A stretch of 8,855 nt of DNA. Origin: Phenylobacterium sp. (lineage in GTDB: Bacteria; Pseudomonadota; Alphaproteobacteria; Caulobacterales; Caulobacteraceae). The stretch spans positions 1 to 8,855 of the forward strand of contig JAHUZY010000342.1 of NCBI GenBank assembly GCA_019264505.1. The letters run 5' to 3'. The position numbers and the translations under genes are program-made. Below the pieces are notes generated by a model, which was not told the DNA's origin, did not search any database, and saw nothing but the letters and a program-made list of their open reading frames with translations. Shown here in pieces: positions 1 through 6,807 of the stretch; position 1 is the first letter of the stretch; every line of letters begins with the position of its first letter.

Positions 1-292
1 AAACGCCACCATCGTCGAGGCGTCTGGCCGCGACCGGCCAGGCCTCCTGACGGCGCTCGCCAATACCCTGGCCGATGCGGGCCTCTCCATCACCTCGGCC
101 CATATCGATTCCTATGGGGAGCGGGCGGTGGACGCCTTCTATGTCACCGACGCCGCCGGCTGGAAGGTGACGGAGACCAAGGCGCTCAACCCGCTGAAGA
201 CCGCCCTGCTCGCCGCGCTGAACGAGGGCGACGCCGCCCGCATCCGCAAGAACGCCCGCCTGCAACGCGCCCCGGCCAGCTTCGCGCGCTGA
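1..292 (+). CDS. glnD: [Protein-PII] uridylyltransferase / uridylyl-removing enzyme, C-terminal fragment
   Basis: Only the last 96 codons are in the window. The reading frame begins at base 2 and ends with TGA at 290-292. The visible part is an ACT domain: it opens with a beta strand (ATIVEASGRDRPGLL) carrying the R-D-R-P-G-L-L turn typical of GlnD and other ACT regulators. It continues with helix LTALANTLADAGLSI, strand ITSAHIDSYGERAVDAFYVTD, and a last helix (NPLKTALLAAL). GlnD is a cytoplasmic bifunctional enzyme that uridylylates PII when nitrogen is limiting and removes UMP when glutamine is high. The C-terminal ACT repeats bind glutamine. The catalytic nucleotidyltransferase and HD domains would lie upstream, outside the window. 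The short basic tail (RKNARLQRAPASFAR) is not conserved in my memory of the family. An alternative would be another tandem-ACT protein, but the motif order matches GlnD well. Confidence 0.88.
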   Translation, partial: NATIVEASGRDRPGLLTALANTLADAGLSITSAHIDSYGERAVDAFYVTDAAGWKVTETKALNPLKTALLAALNEGDAARIRKNARLQRAPASFAR

Positions 293-296
293 GGGC

Positions 297-1520
297 CTAC
301 TCCGGCGCAGATCGCTGGCGGACCTCGGCGAAGACCTCTTCGGTCTGTTCGCCCAGGCGCGGGGGGTGGCGGCGGATATTGGAGGGGGTCTTCTCGAACT
401 TCACCGGCGGGCGGATGGCCTTGTAGGGGCCGAGATGCGGGTGGTCGTAGCGCTCGAACAGGCCCACGGCCGCCAGGTGCGGATCGCCTTCCAGGTCCTC
501 GAACCGGTTGGTCTTCTGCACCGGGATCGACAGGCCCTTCAGCAGGGTCAGCCATTCGTCGGTGGTCTTGGTGGCGGTGACCTCCTCGACCATGGCGTAG
601 AGCTCGCGGGTGTGCTTGGCCCGCTGGGCGTAGTCGGCGAAGCGCGGGTCCCTGGCCACCGTCTCGGCCCAGCCGGCCACGGCGAAGAACTGGTCCCACT
701 GTTTGTCGGTATAGGGCAGCAGGCCGATATAGCCGTCCTTGGTCCGGAACGGCTTGCGGTGGGGATTGGTCACCCGCTGATAGGACCACTGGCCGGTGGG
801 CGGCTCATAGGCGTGGTCATAGAGGTTTTCCACCAGGTTGAAGCTGGTGACGCATTCCAGCATCGGCACCTCGACGAACTGGCCCTCGCCGGTCTTGGCG
901 CGGTGGAAGAGAGCGGCGGTCAGGGCCTGAGCCATGAACAGGCCCGAGACCTTGTCGGCCACCAGGGTCGGCAGGATGCGCGGGGTCTCATTGCCGTCGG
1001 TGCGCGGCAGCAGGTCGGCCATGCCTGAGGCCGACTGGATCAGGTCGTCATAGGCCGGCTCCCCGGCATAGGGCCCCTCCGAGCCATAGCCGGCGGCATG
1101 GACATAGATCACGTCGGGGCGGAGCTTTTTCACCGCCTCATAGTCCAGGCCCAGGCGCTTGAGCCCCTCATAGCGGATCGAGGCGGCGAACACGTCGCAG
1201 CTGGCGATCAGGGCTTCCAGGGCCGGGCGCATGGCGGGGTCGCGCAGGTCGACCAGGACCGAGCGCTTGTTGCGGTTGATGGTCAGGAAGATGGGGCCGA
1301 GGTCCTTGGGCGCGCCCTCGGGCGGATGGCCCGCCCACCGCATGATGTCGCCGCCGTCGCCGCGGCCAGAGCCCGGATCCTCCAGCTTGATCACATCGGC
1401 GCCCTGGTCGCCGAGGATCTGGGTCGCATAGGCCCCGAACACCACGCTGGTCAGGTCCAGGATGCGCACGCCTGAAAGCGGCCCCGTGGCCTTGGTCCCC
1501 AGTTCCTTGCCTTCCGCCAC
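297..1520 (-). CDS. CaiB/BaiF (class III) CoA-transferase
   Basis: A 407-residue protein, the normal length for formyl-CoA transferase-type class III CoA-transferases, which move CoA from one acyl-CoA to a carboxylic acid. The start is GTG at 1520-1518, with AAGGGAG (minus strand, bases 1534-1528) about 7 bases upstream. Family landmarks seen are the N-terminal GVRILDLTSVVFGAYATQ (17-34), GADVIKLEDPG (40-50), NRNKRSVLVDL (82-92), the GYGSEGPYAGEPAYDDLIQ block (144-162), and the C-terminal PPVKFEKTP...PPRLGEQTEEV segment. The catalytic-aspartate motif, M-Q-D-A-V with Asp169 in Oxalobacter Frc, is here M220-L-E222-C-V, so the nucleophile position carries Glu. A VPM-x-E form of this motif occurs in a sub-branch of the family as I remember it. 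Substrate cannot be inferred. It is divergent from the acyl-CoA dehydrogenase gene, which fits activation of an acid that is then oxidised. Confidence 0.9.
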   Translation of the reverse strand: MAEGKELGTKATGPLSGVRILDLTSVVFGAYATQILGDQGADVIKLEDPGSGRGDGGDIMRWAGHPPEGAPKDLGPIFLTINRNKRSVLVDLRDPAMRPALEALIASCDVFAASIRYEGLKRLGLDYEAVKKLRPDVIYVHAAGYGSEGPYAGEPAYDDLIQSASGMADLLPRTDGNETPRILPTLVADKVSGLFMAQALTAALFHRAKTGEGQFVEVPMLECVTSFNLVENLYDHAYEPPTGQWSYQRVTNPHRKPFRTKDGYIGLLPYTDKQWDQFFAVAGWAETVARDPRFADYAQRAKHTRELYAMVEEVTATKTTDEWLTLLKGLSIPVQKTNRFEDLEGDPHLAAVGLFERYDHPHLGPYKAIRPPVKFEKTPSNIRRHPPRLGEQTEEVFAEVRQRSAPE

Positions 1521-1614
1521 GGCCGTTCTCCCTTATGGTTCTTATCGGCGTTTATGCTGCGCCGGAGAGATCGCGCCAAGCGACGAACCAGAGTGACGTA
1601 GAGGGAGGCCGCCC
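1521..1614. promoter_or_regulatory. Divergent intergenic region, CoA-transferase / acyl-CoA dehydrogenase
   Basis: These 94 bases separate two divergent GTG-started genes and must hold both promoters. Clear ribosome binding sites sit at each edge: AAGGGAG for the minus-strand gene and AGGGAGG (1602-1608) for the plus-strand gene. A weak dyad, CGGCG (from 1547) with CGCCG, spaced 9 bases, is visible. I see no convincing -35/-10 pair or strong operator. The shared region suggests co-regulation, which is inference. Confidence 0.45.
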
Positions 1615-2781
1615 GTGGATTTCCAGCTGTCGGACGAGCATCGGATGCTCAAGGAGCTGACCGCGCGCTTTGTCCGCGACGAGCTGATGCCGCTGGAGGC
1701 CGGCGTCCTGGAGCGGGAGGCCAGGGGCCAGGGCCTGTCGCTGGCGCCCGAAGAGCACGCCCGCCTCGACGAGATCTCCAAGCAGCTCGGCCTCTGGGGC
1801 CTGGACGCGCCGGAGGATGTGGGCGGCTCGGACCTGCCCTTTGTGGCCATGGTCGGCGTCGGCGAGGAGCTGGGCCGCACCATCACCCCCTACACCCTGC
1901 CGCCCGACAGCCCGAACCTGCGCATGCTGATGGCGACGGTGAACGAGCGCCAGAAGGAGGCCTATCTGGCGCCCTATGTGCGCGGCGAGACCGTCTCGGC
2001 CATCGGCATCTCCGAGCCCGGCGCCGGGGCCGATCCCTCGGCCATGACCACAAAGGCCGTCCGCGACGGGGACGACTGGATCATCAATGGCCGCAAGATC
2101 TGGATCACCCGGGCGGCGGACGCCGACTTCACCATCCTGATGGCGGTGACCGACACCGAGAAACGCGCCCGCGGCGGCATCTCGGCCTTTCTGGTGGACC
2201 GTGACGCCCCGGGCTTCCACGTCCTGCGGCAGATCCCGATGATCGGCGGCCAGTCCACCTATGAGGTGGTTCTGGAAGATTGCCGGGTGGAGGGTTGGAA
2301 GCTGCTCGGCCAGGAGGGCGCGGGCTTTGCGCCCATGCAGATCCGGCTGGGCACCCGGCGGATCGAAATGGCCGCCTGGTCCATCGGCATGGCCCAGCGG
2401 GCGCTGGACATGATGGTCGAATACGCCCCGCAGCGGTCCACCTTCGGCGCGCCTCTGTCGGAGCGGCAGGCGATCCAGTGGTGGGTGGCCGATGCGGCGA
2501 CCCGCATCCATGCGGCCCGGCTGATGACCTATGACTGCGCCTGGAAGCTCGATCAGGGCCGCGACACCCGGGTGGAAATCTCGATGATCAAGGCCTACGC
2601 CACCGAGATGGCCTGGGAGGTGGTCGACCACGCCATGCAGACCTTCGGCGCCATGGGCATGACCAAGGAGCTGCCGCTGCAACTGATGGCCTCGCGCCTG
2701 CGCACCATGCGCATCTATGACGGCCCCACCGAAGTCCATAAGTGGGTGGTGGCCCGCAACCTTCTGGGAACCCGCAAATGA
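1615..2781 (+). CDS. Acyl-CoA dehydrogenase family protein (ACAD10/11-like subgroup)
   Basis: A 388-residue flavoprotein of standard family length. The GTG start at 1615 is supported by AGGGAGG at 1602-1608, 6 bases upstream. It should oxidise an acyl-CoA to the 2-enoyl-CoA with FAD and pass electrons to ETF in the cytoplasm. Visible landmarks are the N-terminal helical domain beginning DFQLSDEHRML, the FAD/substrate signature GISEPGAGADPSAMTT (131-146), INGRKIWIT (157-165), the RSTFG motif (274-278), and QTFGAMGMTKELPL (342-355). The C-terminal motif is IYDGPTEVHKWVVARNLL. The catalytic Glu of medium-chain enzymes (YEG) is replaced by Asp369 in Y-D-G-P-T-E-V-H. The DGPxEVH form is characteristic of the ACAD10/11-like branch rather than MCAD/SCAD. 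The last codon overlaps the next gene (ATGA), so the two are probably translationally coupled. Substrate chain length is not predictable by eye. Confidence 0.93.
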   Translation: MDFQLSDEHRMLKELTARFVRDELMPLEAGVLEREARGQGLSLAPEEHARLDEISKQLGLWGLDAPEDVGGSDLPFVAMVGVGEELGRTITPYTLPPDSPNLRMLMATVNERQKEAYLAPYVRGETVSAIGISEPGAGADPSAMTTKAVRDGDDWIINGRKIWITRAADADFTILMAVTDTEKRARGGISAFLVDRDAPGFHVLRQIPMIGGQSTYEVVLEDCRVEGWKLLGQEGAGFAPMQIRLGTRRIEMAAWSIGMAQRALDMMVEYAPQRSTFGAPLSERQAIQWWVADAATRIHAARLMTYDCAWKLDQGRDTRVEISMIKAYATEMAWEVVDHAMQTFGAMGMTKELPLQLMASRLRTMRIYDGPTEVHKWVVARNLLGTRK

Positions 2782-3554
2782 GCCGCTCCGACCATCTCGT
2801 CATCAGCGTCCAGGACCATGTGGCGCAGCTGATCTTCCACCGGCCGCCGGCCAACCACGTGTCGGTGGAGCTGGTGGCCGACATCGCCGAAGCCCTGCTG
2901 GCCTTCGACAAGGACCCGACGGTGCGCGCCACCGTGCTCGCCTCGGAGGGCAAGCCCTTCTGCGCGGGCGCCGACCTCGCCTCCCCCACCGGGATCGGCG
3001 GGGCGGGCATGGGCGGGGTCTCCGAGCTCTACGACCAGGCCGTGCGGCTGTTTTCAGTGGAGAAACCCATCGTCGCCGCCGTGCAGGGCGCCGCCGTGGG
3101 CGCGGGCCTGGGCCTGGCCCTGGTGGCGGACTTCCGGGTCGCCGCGCACGAGGCGCGGTTCTCGGCCAATTTCGTCAAGCTCGGCTTCCATCCGGGCTTT
3201 GGCCTGACCCACACCCTGCCTCGGGTGATCGGCGCCCAGCGGGCGGACCTGATGTTCCTCACCGGCCGCCGCATCCGCGCCGACGAGGCCCTGGCCTGGG
3301 GGCTGGTGGATGAACTGGTCCCGGCCGATGAGCTGCGCCAATCGGCCTTTGCGCTGGCCGCCGAGCTGGCGGAGAATGCGCCCCTCGCCGTGGTCGCCAC
3401 CCGCAAGACCACCCGCAGCGCCCTGGCTGAGGCGGTCCGCGCCGCCACGGCTCACGAGCACCAGCAGCAGACCATCCTACGCGCCACCGAGGACTTCGCC
3501 GAGGGCGTGGCCGCGGTGAACGAACGCCGCCCGGGCCGCTTCAAGGGGCGCTGA
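2778..3554 (+). CDS. Enoyl-CoA hydratase/isomerase family protein lacking both canonical catalytic glutamates
   Basis: A 258-residue crotonase-fold protein, the typical size. I chose ATG at 2778 because it overlaps the preceding stop (ATGA), has GGGAA about 7 bases upstream, and gives the usual N-terminus; a longer in-frame non-ATG start at 2742 lies inside the upstream gene. Crotonase features are GKPFCAGADLAS (58-69, first oxyanion-hole strand with the GADL motif), VAAVQGAAVGAGLGLALVADFRVAA (99-123, second oxyanion-hole glycine), LGFHPGFGLTHTLPRVIG (135-152), the LTGRRIRADEALAWGLVDELV helix, and the C-terminal RPGRFKGR. By hand alignment to mitochondrial crotonase, Glu144 falls on Gly112 and Glu164 on Phe132. 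Water addition by the classic mechanism is therefore doubtful. It may act as an isomerase, a lyase or another crotonase-fold enzyme. It is coupled to the acyl-CoA dehydrogenase gene. Confidence 0.9.
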   Translation: MSRSDHLVISVQDHVAQLIFHRPPANHVSVELVADIAEALLAFDKDPTVRATVLASEGKPFCAGADLASPTGIGGAGMGGVSELYDQAVRLFSVEKPIVAAVQGAAVGAGLGLALVADFRVAAHEARFSANFVKLGFHPGFGLTHTLPRVIGAQRADLMFLTGRRIRADEALAWGLVDELVPADELRQSAFALAAELAENAPLAVVATRKTTRSALAEAVRAATAHEHQQQTILRATEDFAEGVAAVNERRPGRFKGR

Positions 3555-3569
3555 GGGGCGGGAGTGGCC

Positions 3570-3614
3570 GCCCTCGTCCTTCGAGGCCGCTTCGCGGCGC
3601 CTCAGGATGAGGGC
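3570..3614. repeat. REP-like palindromic intergenic repeat, copy A
   Basis: A 45-base imperfect hairpin. Its outer arms are GCCCTCGTCC / GGATGAGGGC with one G-T mismatch, followed by CGAGGC / GCCTC, and the inner stem is CCGC-TTC-GCGG. It is related to copy B at 3644-3683 in the opposite orientation. It lies between two convergent genes, so it could also serve as a bidirectional terminator or RNA-stabilising hairpin, although no T-run follows. Confidence 0.75.
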
Positions 3615-3643
3615 GAATGAGAGCATGGAGCCGCCCCCCACCT

Positions 3644-3683
3644 CCTCATGCTGAGGTGCGAGCGCAGCGAGCCTCGAAGCACG
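3644..3683. repeat. REP-like palindromic intergenic repeat, copy B (inverted)
   Basis: A 40-base imperfect palindrome with outer parts CTCATGCTGAGG and GCCTCGAAGCACG around TGCGAGCGCAGCGA. Read on the minus strand it follows the same order as copy A: an arm ending TTCGAGGC, a GC-rich inner hairpin, then CCTCAGNATGAGG. The two copies form an inverted pair about 30 bases apart. Multi-copy palindromes with this GCGAGCGCAGCGAGC core are, from memory, common between genes in Caulobacteraceae. Confidence 0.75.
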
Positions 3684-3699
3684 CTGCGCCCGGCTCCGA

Positions 3700-5820
3700 T
3701 CAGGTGACGGGGAAGCCCTTGTCGCGGAGATAGGCGCCCACGTCTGCGTCGCGTCCACGGAAGGCGCGATAGGCTTCGGTCTGATCCACCGTGTCGCCCA
3801 CCGACAGGACATGGTCGATCAGCCGCTTGGCGACATCCTTGTCATACATGCCCCCCGGCGCCTCTTCGAAGGCCTCGGTGGCGTCCTGCGACAGCACCTC
3901 GGCCCACAGATAGGAGTAGTAGCCGGCCGAATAGCCGTCCGAGGCGAAGATGTGGGCGAACTGCGGGGTGCGGTGGCGCATGGGCAGCTCGGCCGGCATG
4001 CCCAGCTTGGCCAGCTCCTCGCGCTCGAAGGCGTCGGGATCGATGTCGGCGTCGCCGGCCAGATGCAGCTTCATGTCGATCAGGGCCGAGGCCATGAACT
4101 CGGTGACGTCGAAGCCCTGACGGAAGGTCGAGGCCCGCTCGATCTTGTCCGACAGCGCCTGGGGCATGGGCTCGCCGGTCTCATGGTGCAGGGCGAAGCG
4201 GTTCAGGACCTGGCGGGTGGGCAGCCAGGCCTCGAGCACCTGGCTGGGGAACTCCACATAGTCGCGCGGCACGCTGGTGCCCGACAGGGACGGGTAGGTC
4301 ACATTGGACAACAGGCCGTGGATGGCGTGGCCGAACTCGTGGAACAGGGTAGTGGCGTCGTCCCAGGAGATCAGCACGGGCTGGCCCGGCGCGCCCTTCA
4401 CGAAGTTGGAGTTGTTGGAGACGATGGGCGTAACCGCGCCATCCAGCTTCTGTTGGCTGCGATAGGCGTTCATCCAGGCGCCCGAGCGCTTGCCGGTCCG
4501 CGCATAGGGGTCGAAGTAGAAGAGGCCCAGATGGGCGCCGTTCCGCTTCACCTCCCAGGTCCGCACGTCGGGGTGATAGACCGGCACGTCGGTGACCGGC
4601 GTGAAGCTCATGCCGAACACGTCGCCGGCGACCCAGAACATGCCGTCCACCAGCTTGTCGAGCTGCAGATAGGCCTTCACCTCATTCATATCGAGGTCGT
4701 AGCGGGCGGCCCGGACCTTCTCGGCATAGTAGCGATAGTCCCAGGGCTCGATCTTCACCCCGCCCTTTTCGGCGTCCGCGATGGCCTGCATCTCGGCCAC
4801 CTCTTCGCGCACACGCGCCACGGCCGCCGGCCAGACCCGCAGCATGAGCTCCATGGCCGCCTCAGGCGTCTTGGCCATGGCCGCCTCCAGCCGCCAGTGG
4901 GCGTGGGTCGGATAGCCCAGCAGATTGGCCCGCTCGACCCGCAGCTTGAGGATCTTCTGGATCACGCCGTTGTTGTCGTGGGCGTCCCCATTGTCGCCGC
5001 GGCTGTAATAGGTCCGCCAGACCTTCTCGCGCAGGTCGCGGCGATCGGAATAGGTCAGGAAGGGGTCCATGGAGGACCGGGTGTTGAGGATGGCGTATTC
5101 CCCCGGCCGGTTGCGCTCCGTGGCCGCGGCCGCAGCGGCGGCGCGCACATCCTCGGGCAGGCCGCGCAGCTCGGCCTCGGTCTTCAGATAGAGGACATAG
5201 TCGGTCTCGTCGGCCAGCAGGTTCTGGCTGAAGGTGGTGAAGGCCTGGGCCAGCTCGCCATTGATCTGCGCCACCCGGGCCTTGGCCGCCGGGTCGAGCT
5301 TGGCGCCGGCTCGGACAAAGGCGTTCCAGCGCTTCCAGGTCAGGCGCTGCTGTTCCGGAGTCAGGCCGGCGCTCTCGCGGCCCTCATAGACCTGCTCGAT
5401 CCGGGCGAAGAGCTTGGCGTTCTGCAGGATCTTGTCGGAATGGGCCGACAGGCGCGGCGCCATGGCCGTCTCCACCGCCCGCATTTCCGGATTGGACAGG
5501 GTGCCGCCCCAGACCCAGTAGGAGGTGTTCACCCGGTCGAGCGCCGCGCCGGCCCGCTCCAGGGCCGCGATGGTGTTGTCGAAGGTCGGCGGGGCCGGAT
5601 TGTTGGCGATGGCCTCGATCTCGGCCAGCTCCTGGGCCATCCCCGCCTCGAGGGCCGGGGCGAAGTCGGCGATCTTGACCTGATCGAAGGGGGGCACGCC
5701 CCCATAGGGGCCGGTCCACGGGGCCAGCAGCGGCGCACCGTCAGCCGCAAAGGCGGGCAAGGGCAGGGTGGCGGCGCCGAGCGCTGCGCTCGAGACGGCC
5801 AGGAACATGCGCCGATCCAT
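3700..5820 (-). CDS. dcp: M3 family zinc oligopeptidase, peptidyl-dipeptidase Dcp-like, exported
   Basis: A 706-residue M3 metallopeptidase. I start at ATG 5820-5818, 8 bases after GGAG, because this gives a Tat-type signal peptide: D-R-R-M-F-L twin-arginine motif at 2-7, a hydrophobic stretch AVSSAALGAATLPLPA, and an AFA cleavage site near residue 25. The longer frame back to 5934 adds an unconvincing 38 residues over the promoter region. Catalytic zinc motif is H494-E495-F-G-H498, with the third ligand E523 in DYVEFPSQVLEAW, 25 residues after the second His as in thimet oligopeptidase and Dcp. The substrate-side GYSAGYYSYLWAEVLSQD segment near the C-terminus also matches the family. M3 enzymes cut short peptides, and Dcp releases C-terminal dipeptides. 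An exported folded enzyme would process peptides in the periplasm. The Dcp versus general oligopeptidase assignment is moderately sure. The gene is monocistronic, convergent with the crotonase gene and divergent from murI. Confidence 0.9.
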   Translation of the reverse strand: MDRRMFLAVSSAALGAATLPLPAFAADGAPLLAPWTGPYGGVPPFDQVKIADFAPALEAGMAQELAEIEAIANNPAPPTFDNTIAALERAGAALDRVNTSYWVWGGTLSNPEMRAVETAMAPRLSAHSDKILQNAKLFARIEQVYEGRESAGLTPEQQRLTWKRWNAFVRAGAKLDPAAKARVAQINGELAQAFTTFSQNLLADETDYVLYLKTEAELRGLPEDVRAAAAAAATERNRPGEYAILNTRSSMDPFLTYSDRRDLREKVWRTYYSRGDNGDAHDNNGVIQKILKLRVERANLLGYPTHAHWRLEAAMAKTPEAAMELMLRVWPAAVARVREEVAEMQAIADAEKGGVKIEPWDYRYYAEKVRAARYDLDMNEVKAYLQLDKLVDGMFWVAGDVFGMSFTPVTDVPVYHPDVRTWEVKRNGAHLGLFYFDPYARTGKRSGAWMNAYRSQQKLDGAVTPIVSNNSNFVKGAPGQPVLISWDDATTLFHEFGHAIHGLLSNVTYPSLSGTSVPRDYVEFPSQVLEAWLPTRQVLNRFALHHETGEPMPQALSDKIERASTFRQGFDVTEFMASALIDMKLHLAGDADIDPDAFEREELAKLGMPAELPMRHRTPQFAHIFASDGYSAGYYSYLWAEVLSQDATEAFEEAPGGMYDKDVAKRLIDHVLSVGDTVDQTEAYRAFRGRDADVGAYLRDKGFPVT

Positions 5821-5881
5821 CAGAAACTCCGGTGTCGTCGAAAGGAAGGTTGGCGCGACCTTAGGCGCCGGGAGCCTGAAC

Positions 5882-5907
5882 GTCACATGACAGGCTTGTA
5901 ATGTGAC
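5882..5907. promoter_or_regulatory. Inverted repeat in the peptidase/murI divergent region, possible operator
   Basis: Perfect 7-base arms GTCACAT (5882-5888) and ATGTGAC (5901-5907) are separated by 12 bases inside the 134-base region 5821-5954. On the minus strand it reads as two TGT-N6-AC(A/G) units, TGTCACATTACA and TGTCATGTGACG, starting 16 bases apart, so it could be either a dyad or a tandem site. It lies 62 bases upstream of the peptidase start and 48 upstream of murI. The regulator is unknown. Confidence 0.45.
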
Positions 5908-5932
5908 ATGCCTCCCCTCTGGCGGGGCGCGC

Positions 5933-5950
5933 AAGGGGCGGCTAAAGCCG
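5933..5950 (+). promoter_or_regulatory. Shine-Dalgarno followed by a small hairpin before murI
   Basis: AAGGGG at 5933-5938 is the only Shine-Dalgarno-like run but lies 16 bases from the murI ATG, too far for normal use. The 12 bases between (5939-5950) form a perfect CGGC-TAAA-GCCG hairpin. If folded, it would leave only AGAC (5951-5954) between the hairpin foot and ATG and bring the site to a working distance. The alternative is a short-leader or SD-independent start. Confidence 0.4.
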
Positions 5951-5954
5951 AGAC

Positions 5955-6806
5955 ATGGCCATTGGCGTGTTTGATTCCGGAGTGGGCGGCCTGACCGTCC
6001 ACCGCAAGCTGGCGGAGCGCTTTCCCAGCGCCGACCTCGTCTATCTGGCCGATCAGGCCAACGCCCCCTATGGCGGGCGGCCCGGCGAGGAGATCGTCGA
6101 GCTGACCCGGGCCGGCTGCGACCGGCTGTTCGACCAGGGCTGCGACCTGGTGGTGCTGGCCTGTAACACCGCTTCGGCCATCGCGCTGCGCCGCCTGCAG
6201 CAGACCTGGCTGCCGCAACGCCGCCGGGAGCTCGCCCGGCCGGTGAACGTGCTGGGCCTTATCGTGCCGACCATCGAGGCGGCCACCGGCCTGCCCTGGG
6301 AGCACGAGGCCGAGCGCCGGGGCGACAAGGTGGAGAAGCTGGACATCCTGGCGGTGTTCGCCACCCCGGCGACGGCCCGCAGCCGGGTCTATGAGATCGA
6401 GATCGACAAGCGCCGCCAGGACGTGGCGGTCTTCGTCGAGCCCTGTCCGGAGCTGGCCCGGATGATTGAGGACAATGCCGGCGCGGTCGAACTGGCTCAG
6501 GCCGTCGAGACCCATGTGGCCCAGATCACCGCCCGCATCGGTCGGGCGCCGGACCGGGCGATCCTGGGCTGCACCCACTACGAAATCATCGCCGACATGT
6601 TCCGGGCTGCGCTCAAGCCCGGCACGCCGCTGATCCACCAGCCCGACGCCACGGCCGCGGCCCTGGCCGGCTATCTGGAGCGCCATCCGGAGATCGACGC
6701 CGGATCGGCGGGGATGCGGCGCTTCCTGACCACCGGTCGCCCCGGCGCCCAGCACGACCTGGTGCAGACCTTCTGGGAAGGTCCCTTGAGCTTCGAACCG
6801 GCCTGA
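5955..6806 (+). CDS. murI: Glutamate racemase
   Basis: A 283-residue cytoplasmic cofactor-independent racemase that makes D-glutamate for peptidoglycan. The start at ATG 5955 is set by the canonical N-terminus AIGVFDSGVGGLTV, with Asp7 and Ser8 in the active-site motif. The substrate motif is NAPYG (36-40). The two catalytic cysteines are Cys70 in LACNTASA and Cys206 in LGCTHY, with His208 next to the second. The usual Pro after GCTHY is Glu210 here (GCTHYEII). Compared with E. coli MurI, the segment after VPTIEAATG carries extra charged residues (LPWEHEAERRGDKVEK), which may be lineage-specific. The C-terminal Q-T-F-W-E-G-P-L motif is common in alphaproteobacterial MurI. The ribosome binding site is unusual (see the entry just upstream). 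The gene seems monocistronic, ending in a structured 3' region and terminator. Confidence 0.95.
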   Translation: MAIGVFDSGVGGLTVHRKLAERFPSADLVYLADQANAPYGGRPGEEIVELTRAGCDRLFDQGCDLVVLACNTASAIALRRLQQTWLPQRRRELARPVNVLGLIVPTIEAATGLPWEHEAERRGDKVEKLDILAVFATPATARSRVYEIEIDKRRQDVAVFVEPCPELARMIEDNAGAVELAQAVETHVAQITARIGRAPDRAILGCTHYEIIADMFRAALKPGTPLIHQPDATAAALAGYLERHPEIDAGSAGMRRFLTTGRPGAQHDLVQTFWEGPLSFEPA

Positions 6807-6807
6807 G

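Noticed and set aside
1552..2739. A 395-codon open frame on the minus strand opposite the acyl-CoA dehydrogenase
   Set aside because: Same type of GC-driven shadow. It has no domain signature, and the plus strand carries a complete conserved enzyme.
2742..2777. Longer start for the crotonase-family gene
   Set aside because: It would use a non-ATG codon inside the upstream coding region. The ATGA overlap start at 2778 has better spacing and the family-typical N-terminus.
5876..5893. Possible Pho box on the minus strand (exact CTGTCAT at 5893-5887)
   Set aside because: The partner repeat 11 bases away matches only 4 of 7 positions downstream and is poor upstream, so a PhoB site is not supported.
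3811..5901. A 696-codon open frame on the plus strand opposite the peptidase gene
   Set aside because: Its product is low-complexity (Gly/His/Arg/Leu/Val-rich) without recognisable domains. The opposite strand encodes a full M3 peptidase with an intact zinc site, so this is a high-GC antisense shadow.
5821..5934. Longer N-terminus for the M3 peptidase
   Set aside because: It would bury the Tat signal 38 residues inside the protein and run through the dyad and promoter region. The ATG at 5820 has a proper ribosome binding site.
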